DNA of 64,000 nucleotides from an uncultured Collinsella sp. (GCA_958435945.1 CAUBIC010000002.1:62001-126000); one strand, 5' to 3'; counted from the stretch's first letter, positions 22,877 through 33,077 are shown. Program-made: numbers and translations. Notes: generated from the letters alone by a model not told the origin.

Positions 22877-25435
22877 ATGTTTACTCCGCTTATCACTCAT
22901 GATCTGGACGGCGCCGCGCTGGCGGCGCCCGTTGATGCCGCACGCCGTAATGGCGCTGCATACAAGACGCGTACGATCGACGACCTTCGCATTAAGGACG
23001 ATCGCCTGCGCGCCGCCATCGAGGGCACGGGGCACCTGCTGTTCGACGGCGGCATGGGCACCATGCTGCAGGCGGCCGGCATGAAAGCCGGCGCCCTGCC
23101 CGAGCTGCTCAACTTTGAGGAGCCCCAGGTCATTACCGATATTCAGCGTCAGTACGTCGACGCCGGCTGCGACGTGATCACCGCTAACACCTTTGGCGCC
23201 AACGCCCACAAGCTCGACGGTGCCGCCACCGTGGCAGATATCTTTGCCGCCGCTGTCGCCTGCGCCCGCGCGGCCGGTGCCCACTACGTCGCCGGCGATA
23301 TCGGCCCCATCGGCGCGCTACTTCGCCCCTTGGGTACTCTCAGCTTCGACGAGGCCTATGACCTCTTTGCCGAGGAAGTGCGCGCCGGCGTCGATGCGGG
23401 CGTGGACCTCTTTATTATCGAGACCATGACCGACCTTGCCGAGATCAAGGCGGCCGTCCTCGCCTGCCGCGAGAACTCCAACCTGCCCGTCTTTGCCACC
23501 ATGACCTTTGAGGAAGACGGTCGCACCTTCCTGGGCACAAGTCCCGAGGTTGCCGCCATCACGCTCGACGCCATCGGCGCCGACGTCCTGGGCATCAACT
23601 GCAGCCAGGGACCGGCCGAGCTCAGAGGGCTCGCCGCACGCATGCTCACCGTTACGGACAAGCCCGTTATGGTGCAGGCTAACGCGGGACTGCCCCACGT
23701 GGACGACGACGGTAATACCGTCTTTGACATCCAGGCCCCCGAATACGCCAAGGCTGTCGCCGGCATGATCGCCGACGGCGTGAGCGTCGTGGGCGGTTGC
23801 TGCGGAACCACGCCGGCACACATGGCGGCCTTGCGCACGCTTATCGATAACCACACGCCCAGCCCACGCCACCGCAAGCCCAGCATGTCGGTCACGAGCG
23901 CCCAGACGGTCGTGGACCTTCCCTGTGACGGCCACAAGATCGCCGTCATCGGCGAGCGCATCAATCCCACCGGCAAAAAGCGCCTGCAGCAGGCTCTGCG
24001 CGACGGCGACCTTGACTACGTCGTGAGCCAGGGCATCAGCCAGCAGGAACAGGGCGCCGACATCTTGGACGTCAACGTGGGCCTACCCGAGATCGACGAG
24101 GTCAAGATCATCCAACAGGCGACCGAGCAGCTCCAGGGCTCCACGCTGCTGCCGCTACAGATCGACTCCACCGACCCCGCGGCCGTCGAGGCCGCCGTGC
24201 GCCGCTACGCCGGCAAGCCCATCATCAACTCGGTCAATGGCAAACAGCAGATCATGGATGAGATCTTTCCGCTGGTCGCCCATTACGGCACCAACGTCGT
24301 TGGCCTCACGCTCGACGAAGGCGGCATCCCCGATACCGCCGAGGCTCGTTTCGCCATCGCCGAGCGCATCGTGGCCGAGGCTACCCGCTACGGCATCGGC
24401 CCGGACCGCATCCTCATCGACTGCCTGGTCATGACCGCCTCGACCAATCAACGCCAGGCCGAGCAGATCCTGCGCGCCATGTCCCTGTGCAAGGAGCGCC
24501 TGGGCGTCAAATGCGCGCTCGGCGTGTCGAACATCAGCTTTGGCCTGCCTGCCCGCCCGCTGCTTGGCTCGGTCTTTTTGGCTGCCGCTTTTGGCGCGGG
24601 CCTGGACGCCCCCATCATGAACCCGGGCTCCAAGCGCTTTATGGATACCGTCTACAGTTATCGCGTGCTGAGCGTTGAGGACGAGGGCTCGACCGGATAC
24701 ATCGAGCGCTACGCCGGCTGGACCGATCCGTACAAGATCGCCGCAAACCCGGCGGCGGCCCAGGCGGTATCGACCGACGCCGCGCCTACTGCTGGCACCA
24801 CCGGCACTGACGGCAACGACGACTCGATTCGTCGCATGGTCGTCTCGGGCCGCAAAGGTGAGATCGCGGCCGAGACCGAGCGTCTGCTGGCAGATCATGA
24901 CGCCATGGACCTCATCAACAATCACTTTATCCCCGCCCTCGACGAGGTCGGAGTCCTCTTTGACCAGGGCAAGTTCTTCTTGCCGCAGCTCATGGCCTCG
25001 GCCGAGGCCGCGCGCGTGGGTTTTGACACCATTAAGCGCCTGATGCCCGCCGGCGAGATTGCCGACAAGGGCAAAATCTGCGTGGCCACCGTCAAGGGCG
25101 ATATCCACGATATCGGTAAGAACATCGTCAAGATGCTGCTCGATAACTACGGCTACACCGTCTTTGATCTGGGTCGCGACGTCGACCCGCAGGAGGTGCT
25201 CAAGACCGTCAAGGAGCGCGACATCAAGCTCGTCGGTCTCTCGGCGCTTATGACTACCACGGTCGTCGCCATGGAGGAGACCATCAAGCTGCTTCATGCC
25301 GAGGTGCCGGGCGTCAAGATTATCGTAGGCGGCGCCGTACTCACCCCCGAATACGCCAAGCAGATCGGCGCGGATTACTACGCCAAGGACGCCGCCGAAA
25401 GCGCGCGCATCGCCGAAGAGGTCTTTGGGCAGTAA
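22877..25435 (+). CDS. metH: Methionine synthase, B12-dependent, lacking the activation domain
   Basis: An 852-aa enzyme; full-length E. coli MetH is ~1,227 aa. Order of domains: homocysteine-binding barrel (residues ~40-325; zinc ligands in GINCSQGP, Cys242, and GGCCGTTP, Cys308-309), pterin-binding barrel (~345-620, GERINPTGKKRLQQ and DVNVGLPEIDE), a linker, and B12 cap plus B12-binding domain (~650-852) with GDIHDIGKNIV (D742, H744, G747). It transfers methyl from 5-methyl-THF via cobalamin to homocysteine. The chain stops right after the B12 domain; the missing function is encoded by the preceding gene. An extra ~40 residues precede the first barrel. Confidence 0.93.
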   Translation: MFTPLITHDLDGAALAAPVDAARRNGAAYKTRTIDDLRIKDDRLRAAIEGTGHLLFDGGMGTMLQAAGMKAGALPELLNFEEPQVITDIQRQYVDAGCDVITANTFGANAHKLDGAATVADIFAAAVACARAAGAHYVAGDIGPIGALLRPLGTLSFDEAYDLFAEEVRAGVDAGVDLFIIETMTDLAEIKAAVLACRENSNLPVFATMTFEEDGRTFLGTSPEVAAITLDAIGADVLGINCSQGPAELRGLAARMLTVTDKPVMVQANAGLPHVDDDGNTVFDIQAPEYAKAVAGMIADGVSVVGGCCGTTPAHMAALRTLIDNHTPSPRHRKPSMSVTSAQTVVDLPCDGHKIAVIGERINPTGKKRLQQALRDGDLDYVVSQGISQQEQGADILDVNVGLPEIDEVKIIQQATEQLQGSTLLPLQIDSTDPAAVEAAVRRYAGKPIINSVNGKQQIMDEIFPLVAHYGTNVVGLTLDEGGIPDTAEARFAIAERIVAEATRYGIGPDRILIDCLVMTASTNQRQAEQILRAMSLCKERLGVKCALGVSNISFGLPARPLLGSVFLAAAFGAGLDAPIMNPGSKRFMDTVYSYRVLSVEDEGSTGYIERYAGWTDPYKIAANPAAAQAVSTDAAPTAGTTGTDGNDDSIRRMVVSGRKGEIAAETERLLADHDAMDLINNHFIPALDEVGVLFDQGKFFLPQLMASAEAARVGFDTIKRLMPAGEIADKGKICVATVKGDIHDIGKNIVKMLLDNYGYTVFDLGRDVDPQEVLKTVKERDIKLVGLSALMTTTVVAMEETIKLLHAEVPGVKIIVGGAVLTPEYAKQIGADYYAKDAAESARIAEEVFGQ

Positions 25436-25460
25436 CACAACGGAAACAACCGAGCACCAA

Positions 25461-25498
25461 AACGTGCCGCATGCGCCACTTGGCACGTGCGGCACGTT
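25461..25498. other. Palindromic hairpin after metH
   Basis: Perfect 11-bp arms AACGTGCCGCA / TGCGGCACGTT. It lacks a T run, so it may be a weak terminator or a small dispersed palindrome. Confidence 0.5.
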
Positions 25499-25543
25499 AG
25501 AATAGATAAGACTATGCTCGTTTTGGCAGATAGGAGTGCAAGG

Positions 25544-26908
25544 ATGGCGATCACGCCCGCAGAAATCGCGGAAACCCGCGGCATGGTTGAGGAGCAGAAC
25601 CTCGACATCAGGACCATCACCATGGGTGTTTCGCTCATGGGTTGCGGCGACGAGAACCTCGACCGCATGTGCACGAAGATCTACGACCACGTGACGCACA
25701 CGGCTGAGCACTTGGTCGAGACCGCCGAGAACCTCGAGCGCGAGTACGGTATCCCCATCGTCAACAAGCGCGTTTCCGTCACCCCGGTGGCGCAGATCGC
25801 CGCATGCTGCAAGGATGAGGACCTCACCCCCATCGCGCACGCCCTCGACCGCGCGGCCGAGACGCTCGGCATCGATTACCTGGGCGGCTTCTCCGCACTC
25901 GTCCAGAAGGGCATCGGTGACGCCGACCGCCGCGTCATCCAGTCCATCCCCCAGGCGCTCGCTACCACCAGCCGCGTCTGCTCCAGCGTCAACGTCGCCA
26001 GCCTGCGCGCCGGCATCAACATGGACGCCGTACTCATGGCCGCCCAGACCATCATCGATGCCGCCAAGCTTACGGCAGATGAGGATTCCGTTGGCGCCTC
26101 CAAGTTTGTCTGCTTTGCCAACATGGTCGAGGACTCCCCGTTTATGGCGGGTGCCGTTCACGGCGGTGGCGAGGCCGACGCCGTCATCAACGTAGGCGTC
26201 TCGGGTCCCGGTGTTATGGCTGCAGCCCTGGAGACGCTGCCCGATTCCGCATCGATGATGGAGGTCGCCGAGAAGATTAAGCAGACCGCCTTTAAGATTA
26301 CCCGTGCCGGCGAGCTCATGAGCCGCGAGGCCGCCCATCGCCTGGGTGTCGAGAAGGGCATTGTCGACCTGTCGCTGGCTCCCACGCCCGCCATCGGTGA
26401 CTCCGTCGCGCGCATCCTCGAGATCATCGGCGTGGGCACCTGCGGTGGCCCCGGCACGACCTGCGCGCTCGCCATGCTCAACGATGCCGTCAAGAAGGGC
26501 GGCGTCATGGCCAGCTCCAGCGTGGGCGGTCTCTCGGGTGCCTTTATCCCCGTGTCCGAGGACGCCGGCATGATCGCCGCCGTCGAGGCCGGCGCGCTTT
26601 CGCTCGAGAAGCTCGAGGCCATGACCTGCGTGTGCTCCGTTGGCCTGGACATGATTGCCATCCCCGGCGACACCCCGGTCGAGACCATCGCCGGCATCAT
26701 CGCCGACGAGATGGCCATCGGCGTCATCAACAATAAGACCACGGCCGTCCGCGTGATTCCCGCCATCGGTAAGGGCGTGGGCGACTGCGTCGAGTACGGC
26801 GGCCTGTTTGGCCGTGCACCCATCATGCCGGTGAACCCCAACGCCGGCACCGTGCTCGCCCACCGCGGCGGACGCTTCCCAGCGCCGCTGAACTCGCTCA
26901 AGAACTAG
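25544..26908 (+). CDS. UPF0210 (PFL/DUF711) family protein
   Basis: A 454-aa protein starting at the ATG at 25544, eight bases after GGAG. It matches the UPF0210 family across its length: MGVSLMGC, GIPIVNKRVSVTPVA, LGGFSALVQKG, SRVCSSVNVASLRAGINMDAV, GAVHGGGEADAVINVGVSGPG, CGGPGTTCALAMLNDAVKKGG. The fold is related to pyruvate-formate-lyase/ribonucleotide-reductase barrels, but no activity is established. It often sits beside a small ACT-domain protein, which is absent here. No catalytic claim is made. Confidence 0.88.
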   Translation: MAITPAEIAETRGMVEEQNLDIRTITMGVSLMGCGDENLDRMCTKIYDHVTHTAEHLVETAENLEREYGIPIVNKRVSVTPVAQIAACCKDEDLTPIAHALDRAAETLGIDYLGGFSALVQKGIGDADRRVIQSIPQALATTSRVCSSVNVASLRAGINMDAVLMAAQTIIDAAKLTADEDSVGASKFVCFANMVEDSPFMAGAVHGGGEADAVINVGVSGPGVMAAALETLPDSASMMEVAEKIKQTAFKITRAGELMSREAAHRLGVEKGIVDLSLAPTPAIGDSVARILEIIGVGTCGGPGTTCALAMLNDAVKKGGVMASSSVGGLSGAFIPVSEDAGMIAAVEAGALSLEKLEAMTCVCSVGLDMIAIPGDTPVETIAGIIADEMAIGVINNKTTAVRVIPAIGKGVGDCVEYGGLFGRAPIMPVNPNAGTVLAHRGGRFPAPLNSLKN

Positions 26909-26925
26909 CTGAGGGGGACTGGCGA

Positions 26926-27059
26926 GGAGCCCCGGGGAGGGCAAATATATAAGGTCGCCTGCTCGGACAGTCCTGACTCGCACGGAGAGCACATTAAGTG
27001 CTCTCCGGCTCGTGCGGAACTCGCGATCGACCTTATATATTTGCCCTCCCCGGGGCTCC
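26926..27059. repeat. Perfect 32-bp inverted repeat element with structured loop
   Basis: Arms at 26926-26957 and 27028-27059 are exactly complementary over 32 bases. Within the 68-70-nt loop another hairpin forms around CGGAGAGCAC...GTGCTCTCCG. The element starts 17 nt after the UPF0210 stop. The rest of the 26909-27224 gap shows no gene. Confidence 0.9.
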
Positions 27060-27224
27060 CGCACAACGGGACCTCAGTTGGGTTCTATCCCTTTGGCAGT
27101 CGCTTCGCTTCTGCCCTACTTTGCTGGTATGGCGGTTTAGCGTTGGATCGGTTCTTTCTGATATATGCTGGTTGCGGCTCTTCTTTTGGGAGGAGTCGCT
27201 TTTTTGTTGTGAGGGAGATGGCCC

Positions 27225-28112
27225 GTGGCTGATGATTTGATTCGTTCTGAGCTGCTTTCTGCGGATTGGAATGGCGAATGGATGCGCTTGCAAGCTGATC
27301 GGCATCGGGCTGATGATTCTTTTGAGTGGGATAAAAGGGCTCGGCATTTTCGGCCGCTTGAGACTGCTCCGTATGCCCGGGATTTTATAAAGCTGTTGGC
27401 GTTAAAGCCTGGTGAGTCGGTGCTTGATATGGGATGTGGGGCTGGGTCGATTGCTATTCCGCTTGCGCAAGACGGGCATCCTGTGATTGCCGCTGATTTT
27501 TCTCCTGCCATGTTAGGCACCCTTGATGCTGGCATTGAGTACTATGGGCTCGAGGATCTTATTACGCCGCTTGAGCTTGCTTGGGATGATGATTGGGATT
27601 TGGTTGGACCGGTTGTGAAAGCGGTAGATGTTGCCTTTGCCAGTCGGTCGGTTACGACGACCAATCTAAAAGGTGCGCTTGCCAAGCTTGATCGTACGGC
27701 TCGTCGGCGTTGTGCTGTCACAATGGTCGCCAACTCCAGCCCGCGCTATGACCTGCACCTGATGAACGCCATCGGCGCCTCGGTTACCCGCAGCAACGGA
27801 TTTGTATATGCCTTTAACATCCTTATTCAGATGGGGGCGCTGCCGCAGGTTACGTATTTTGAATCGCCCCGTCGCGACACCTTCGATAGTCTCGAGGCGG
27901 GCGTGGCGGATTTTTCTCGCATGCTCGAGCACGGCAACGAGGACAAGGTCGACCGCCTGCGCAACTATATCGCCCACCACATGATCGAGAACCCGCATGC
28001 CGGTGAGCCGGGATCCAAGGGCGTACCGCAGGGACGCTACATGCTCGACCACATCCGCAAAGTCCGATGGGCGTTTATCGCCTGGGAGCCGGTCTCCGTA
28101 CCCCGCCCGTAG
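27225..28112 (+). CDS. Class I SAM-dependent methyltransferase
   Basis: A 295-aa protein from a GTG start with GAGGGAG upstream. The SAM-binding motif I is VLDMGCGAGSIAIPLA (residues ~66-81), followed by an acidic strand end (VIAADFSPAML). The region after residue ~120 differs from common small-molecule methyltransferases, so the substrate is unknown. The first ~400 bases are visibly poorer in GC than neighbouring genes (many codons ending in T), while the second half has local codon use. This suggests a mosaic or transferred origin for the 5' part. Confidence 0.85.
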   Translation: MADDLIRSELLSADWNGEWMRLQADRHRADDSFEWDKRARHFRPLETAPYARDFIKLLALKPGESVLDMGCGAGSIAIPLAQDGHPVIAADFSPAMLGTLDAGIEYYGLEDLITPLELAWDDDWDLVGPVVKAVDVAFASRSVTTTNLKGALAKLDRTARRRCAVTMVANSSPRYDLHLMNAIGASVTRSNGFVYAFNILIQMGALPQVTYFESPRRDTFDSLEAGVADFSRMLEHGNEDKVDRLRNYIAHHMIENPHAGEPGSKGVPQGRYMLDHIRKVRWAFIAWEPVSVPRP

Positions 28113-28270
28113 CCCATCTAAAGCTTGCATCGTCCTCCCGCCCGGCATCCGCATTCTTTGCGAACTGGGCAAACGCGCTCCACACCACGCCGTTCCTGCG
28201 CTATCGTGGGACAGCTCACGTAGATTAAGGCCCCATTGCGGGGCGCCCCATACATAGAAAGCGAGAACCC

Positions 28271-28570
28271 ATGGCACTGACAGGAGCCCAGGTCAAGCAG
28301 CTTCGCAGCATGGCCCATCACCTCAACCCCGCCATCATCATCGGTAAGTCCGATGTCAACGAGGGCACCGTCGAGCAGACGGTCGCCTACCTGGAGAAGC
28401 ACGAGCTCGTTAAGTGCTCCGTGCTGGACGGCTCCAGCCTTTCTGCCCGCGAGGCCGCCGAGGAGCTCGCCGAGCGCTGCCACGCCGACGTCGTTCAGGT
28501 TATCGGCCGCAAGTTCTCGCTGTATCGCGAGTCCTCGCGCAAGGATATCGAGAAGATCAAGCTCGTCTAA
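28271..28570 (+). CDS. yhbY: YhbY-type RNA-binding protein (CRM domain)
   Basis: A 99-aa protein formed wholly by a CRM domain: LTGAQVKQLRSMAHHLNPAI, IIGKSDVNEG, HELVKCSVLDG, and QVIGRKFSLYRES near the end, with the G-x-x-G loop (IGKSDV region). Bacterial YhbY associates with pre-50S ribosomal subunits and binds rRNA. It is a single gene with a clear terminator just downstream. A short GC hairpin (GGCCCC...GGGGC) lies before the start. Confidence 0.92.
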   Translation: MALTGAQVKQLRSMAHHLNPAIIIGKSDVNEGTVEQTVAYLEKHELVKCSVLDGSSLSAREAAEELAERCHADVVQVIGRKFSLYRESSRKDIEKIKLV

Positions 28571-28596
28571 AACCGACTGGCCATACCGAGTAGCCT

Positions 28597-28630
28597 GCGG
28601 GCGTCCGAGTGATTCGGGCGCCCGTTTTTT
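28597..28630. terminator. Terminator between yhbY and the convergent regulator gene
   Basis: GCGGGCGTCCGA/TTCGGGCGCCCGT stem followed by six Ts on the + strand. It overlaps the stop codon of the gene on the opposite strand. Confidence 0.85.
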
Positions 28631-31626
28631 ATCGCTCGACAAGCACGCGCTTGAGCCTGCCTTCGACCAGGCGCTCATACAGGCGCCTTGTCTCGGGCTC
28701 GGGCACGCCTTGAACCTGCTCTCGCAGGTGGTGCATGTGGCCGCTGTACAGCTCGACAACATCGCGGCGTCGTCCCGCCGCACCGTAAACGCGCATGGCA
28801 CAGCGAACCATGTCCTCGCGCGCAGTCTCTTGGCGAAGCCCCGATTCAACGAGCCAAATTGCCGATTGCAGGTCATTTTCCTCGAGAGCGGCATTCGCTC
28901 CCCTAATCATGCAGTCGATGTACTTGGATTGCATAATGTGGCGCATGCGCGTAAAAAACGTGGGATTGCAACCGGTGGGAACATACAGCGGCCCCGCGTA
29001 GAGCTGCTCAACCTTAAGACAAAGCTCAACCAGGTGAGGGCCTCTCGCGCCCATACGGTTTCCCAGGATCTCGCGGCTCAGCTGGTCAAAGAGCCTTACA
29101 TCGGTCTTAACGTAGTCGCCGTTGAGCCCTATGCACTCGTTTTGGATGAGCACGCACGACTTGCCATCCGGCGTTGGACCCAAAGCCGAGCGCAAGCGCG
29201 ATACCGTCGAATACAGATTGTTGCGCGCCGCGCTAAACTCGGCATGGGGCCACAACTCCATGGCGATTGTCTCGCGGTCGACCATGGCATCCATGCCCAA
29301 CGCGAGCCGCTCGGCAAGTGTTGCCGCCTTTTTGCGACGCCACATCTTATCCGTGATGGGAAAGCCGTCGCGCTCGGCGCGAAATGTGCCAAACATGCGC
29401 ATCTCAATATGGCCGATCGTATCGACAGCCTCAACCTCGCCCGCCTGGAACAGGTGCTCGCTTTCGCCCTCAAAATCATCGCGTAGTGAATACCGCGAAA
29501 GCTCACGCACCGGAAGCTTCTTGCGAATCCTGACGGCAGGCTCGCCCAGACAGTGCATCGCAAGACGCGCACATAGCCGATACGATGGGTCTAAAATCCC
29601 CGAGCGATTCATAGACATCCAGGCGGCAAGATCGCTATCGCGGCCCGCAGCGGCCAGGTGCAGCGCCACGATCCAGGCTTCTGAGCCACCGACCTGCGTC
29701 TTGCTAATGTCGAGCAGCTCCGCCTCTTCGCGAACCGATACCAGCGACGTATTGCGCAGGTACGCCACGCGCTCCAGCAGCAACGCGTTTTCGCGCATGT
29801 ACGTAATCGATTCGTCGGCGAGCTTGAGCACCTGAACCGCACGGAACTTCGCGTTGACCGGCCGCCCCTCCGCCAGCGATTGCCAACCCTCCAGCAATAA
29901 CCCAAACAGCTGAATTTGATTGTCACGAACACGCACCGCAAAGCGGTCGAGCTCGCCAAACGCCACATCGTCGGTCACGGGCAAGCCCGCAAGCAGGCGC
30001 CGCGCCGCGAGCACCATACGCAGCCAAATGGATGGTGCCTTAAGCCCGCGGATATCGAGCGCCTCGAGTATCTGCGCCATCTTGTCATCGCGCTCGTCGG
30101 GTTTAGCAAACGAGCCGTCGAACAGCTCCACCAGCATATGGTCGGCCTGTATGAGAATCCCCGCGATGTCGAGCTCGCAATCATAAGCTTTGCACGCCTT
30201 GAGCTTCGCGAGAACATTGCCATCTTCCGCTCGCTCGGTTAGGTGGCGCTTGACCTCGATATGCGCGGACAGCATGTCGAGCACCTCGCAGGATGTCTGT
30301 TCTTGCACAACAGGGTTGGCGGGAAGCCCCAGGTCATTGTCGCCGTAAAAGGCGATAGTAAGCGCCTGGGCTATTTTCCAGGTAGCGGGGTCGACCTCGC
30401 GGGCCGCCTGGTCACCCGCACGTTCGATAACGGACGCCATATACCTTGCCAGCTTTGTATTGCACACGCTGACAGCCGCCAGATACACGCCGAGTGCCTC
30501 GGCGGCTGTCGGCTCTTGCTCCTGCTTTTCCGCATTGATCATCGCCGATGCTGCACGGCAAATGTCCCCTCCATGCCCGGTCAGGGCAAGATCGGCCCCA
30601 TACTGCCCGGCAAGCTCCAACACCACACGGCGGTCCAAGAACGCATCGGCCAGGTCCATGGCTAAATCGCATCGGGCCGCCTTTATCAAAATGCGAGCAG
30701 CCCGCGATACTAGTTCGGGACGGATCTCGGCAACAAGCTTTCGCAGCCTCAGGCGCGCGTTGTCCTTAGCGCCCAAACACCTAAAGGTGCGATCAGACGG
30801 ATCCACGCCAAAAATCGGATAATCGCGCACAAAGATAGACTGGTCGACCATCGAAAGCCTCACACCGCACGCCTCTAGCTCCGCAATGCGGCCCTCGCCC
30901 ATCAATACCATCAAGCAGGCAACGGTAAACAACAGGTTGTTCTCGAGCGATGCGAGATCGGCCAGCGCCGCACCGTACACGTTGACGATTTCGTTTTCGA
31001 GCAACCCGGCAACATCGCCCTGTCCATACATCCCCGTCTGCAAGGCAGATACCAGCTCTGGCACACCTTGCGTGAGCCGATAAAAATCGAGCGATGTGCT
31101 GATAGAGAACGCCGTGGCCCATGACGAATACTCATAGGCGTGCACCTTGAGCATCTGCGCATTGACTTTTACAGAATCGCCCAGCCCGTGGATAAGCAAT
31201 CGGTTGGAGGGGCGGCAGGCAATAAAGACCCCCGTCCCCGTAGCACGTAAGCTGCGGATTCGATCGATGAGGTCCTCGGTTTCGTGCTGCTCGAGATTGG
31301 GCACGTTGTCGATCGCAACGAGCGAATGAGTTTTGTCCTTAAGCTCATCGGCGACAACCTCGAGCTGCATAAAGAGCTCACGTCCAATCGCGCGGTCGGC
31401 CTCGATAATCCGAACCGGCCCTCGCGTGGGGTCCGATTTAACCTCCTGCACGTATTGCAGCAACACCGACGTCTTACCAAACCCGTCCGGGCGCGTAGAG
31501 CAAAACAATTCCCGCCTTGCGCCCTTTAACGATGAGCTCGTTCATCAAGCGATCGCGCCGCACCATATAGCCGCCGCCCGTCGGCATCAACTCGAGGTCG
31601 TCAGTATTGCCCAGATCGTTTACCAT
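28629..31626 (-). pseudogene. Large ATPase/SARP-BTAD-type transcriptional regulator, frameshifted in the P-loop
   Basis: The true start is the ATG at 31626, with a GAGGAG site. That frame reads GGIVLLYAP-like sequence, then GRVW and a stop at 31474-31476. Shifting frame by one base around 31480-31490 gives the expected YAPDGFGKTSVLL Walker A and then an open frame of over 900 codons to 28629. The full product would be ~1,000 aa: N-terminal AAA/STAND ATPase (Walker A, then LVAIDNVP as Walker B), a long helical-repeat middle, and at the C-terminus an OmpR-type winged helix plus BTAD domain (MFGTFRAERDGFPI, MWRRKKAATLAERLAL, SAARNNLYSTVSRLRSALG). One extra base in the CCGGGC run would explain the break. 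The body shows no further decay, so the lesion is recent or a sequencing error. Confidence 0.8.
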
Positions 31627-32076
31627 GCTTGCTCCTCAACTCGACCATATGGACACCGTAGCTGCAGGACCATATGAGCCGCCCCGTGAATAGCGCGACT
31701 TAGAGTTTTTAATTGTCTGCCGGTACGTGTTTGGCAAGTTTTTGTACAGCGAGGCCCGATGGTAACTTATCCCCCGACCAATAGGTCTTTGCGCAGGTCA
31801 ATGCGCTTGCCAGCATGTCCCATCCCATTTGCAGTGTAGCGCAGTCGGCTATTTTTATTTGAGTTGCGCAACTCGCCTACTCCTCGCTACCGCCTGCGAC
31901 TCTATGGTGGCAAATGTGCATAGAATCTGCTATAGAATGAATCACAAAAATTTAAAACCCTCCAGTCAAGCACGCGGCAAGGTTTCCGTCATGTATACGC
32001 CACGGCGTATGCCCACTAAAAAGGTCCCCGCAAAGCGAGGGCCTTTTGAGAAACTATGTAAGATCGCTTGATCGCG
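31627..32076. other. Intergenic region, no gene seen
   Basis: 450 nt containing the divergent upstream of the SARP-type gene (twin CCATATG near 31648 and 31671, perhaps an operator) and a small hairpin GTATACGCCACGGCGTATGC at 31993-32012. The nagB terminator is also here. I see no credible coding frame. Confidence 0.4.
32018..32047 (-). terminator. Terminator of nagB
   Basis: AAAAAGGTCCCCGC / GCGAGGGCCTTTT hairpin with a T run on the - strand, 30 nt past the nagB stop. Confidence 0.8.
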
Positions 32077-32805
32077 TTACTCGCAGAGCGAAAGAGCGGC
32101 CTCGTCAGCAACGACAACGCAGTTGGTGTGCAGCTGCAGGATCGAAGCCGGGCATTTGGGCGTAACCGGACCATAGCACATATCGTGCACGGCCTGAGCC
32201 TTGGCCTCGCCGTTGGCGACAACCAGGATCATGCGGGCATACATGATGGTCTGGGTGCCCATGGTGTAAGCCTGACGGGGCACGTCATCGATGCTGTCGA
32301 ACAGGCGGCTGTTGGCCTGAATGGTGCTCTCGGTGAGGTCGACGCAGTGCGTGCCCTTGGAGAAGTGGTCATCGGGCTCGTTAAAGCCGATGTGACCGTT
32401 GTTGCCAATGCCGAGCAGCTGCAGATCCGGGTAACCGGCGGCAGCGACGATCTTGTCGTACTCGGAGCAGGCAGCGGCGGCATCGGGGTTGGAGCCATCG
32501 GGCACGTGCGTGTTGTTCAAATCGATATTGATGTGATCGAAGAAGTTCTCGCGCATAAAGTAGTGATAGCTCTGGGGATCGTCATGCGAAAGACCACGAT
32601 ACTCGTCCAGGTTATAGGTGCTGACCTCGGCAAAGTCAATGTCGCCCTTCTCGTACCAAGCAGCGAGCTGTTTGTAAGCGCCAATCGGGGTGGAGCCGGT
32701 GGCAAGACCCAACACGCAATCGGGCTTGAGGATAACCTGAGCCGAGATGATATTAGCGGCCTTGCGGCTCATATCCTCGTAGTCTTTAGCTTTAATGATT
32801 TTCAT
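32077..32805 (-). CDS. nagB: Glucosamine-6-phosphate deaminase
   Basis: A 242-aa enzyme from the ATG at 32805 (AAAGGA site). The NagB pattern is clear: VLGLATGSTPIGAYKQL, YNLDEYRGLSHDDPQSYHYFM, GIGNNGHIGFNEP, and RAYTMG-like QAYTMGTQTIM. It converts glucosamine-6-P to fructose-6-P and ammonia. It is a single gene here; glmM and a PTS EIIA on the same strand upstream also touch amino-sugar and PTS metabolism, but each has its own signals. Confidence 0.95.
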   Translation of the reverse strand: MKIIKAKDYEDMSRKAANIISAQVILKPDCVLGLATGSTPIGAYKQLAAWYEKGDIDFAEVSTYNLDEYRGLSHDDPQSYHYFMRENFFDHINIDLNNTHVPDGSNPDAAAACSEYDKIVAAAGYPDLQLLGIGNNGHIGFNEPDDHFSKGTHCVDLTESTIQANSRLFDSIDDVPRQAYTMGTQTIMYARMILVVANGEAKAQAVHDMCYGPVTPKCPASILQLHTNCVVVADEAALSLCE

Positions 32806-33003
32806 TACGCGTCCTTTCTCGTACAAGAGAGGCAAGGCTCCCCTTACAAGCACTTGCCCGCGGCCCGCGTCGGCCGCAACCAACGTGTGCGGCCACCAGG
32901 GCGAGGTCGCGTAATATATGTGTCTCGTGTCTAACCGCGTCGAGGCCCCTGCCCGTCCACGGTGACCCAAAGCTGTTTAGCCTCGGACGTTTCCCATCTT
33001 GCC

Positions 33004-33037
33004 ACGGAGGGCGCCCTCTTTCAAGGGCGCCCTCCGT
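33004..33037. terminator. Strong palindrome downstream of the EIIA gene
   Basis: Perfect 14-bp arms ACGGAGGGCGCCCT / AGGGCGCCCTCCGT with a 6-nt loop. There is no clear T run on the - strand, so it may act as a weak terminator or mRNA 3' stabiliser. Confidence 0.6.
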
Positions 33038-33077
33038 AAACGTGTTTGAATTGTAGGCTAAAGGCCAAGCGGAGCGA

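Noticed and set aside
24155..27064. 969-codon open frame on the - strand across metH and the UPF0210 gene
   Set aside because: Antisense shadow of two well-supported genes, rich in G, D, H, V and R as such shadows are.
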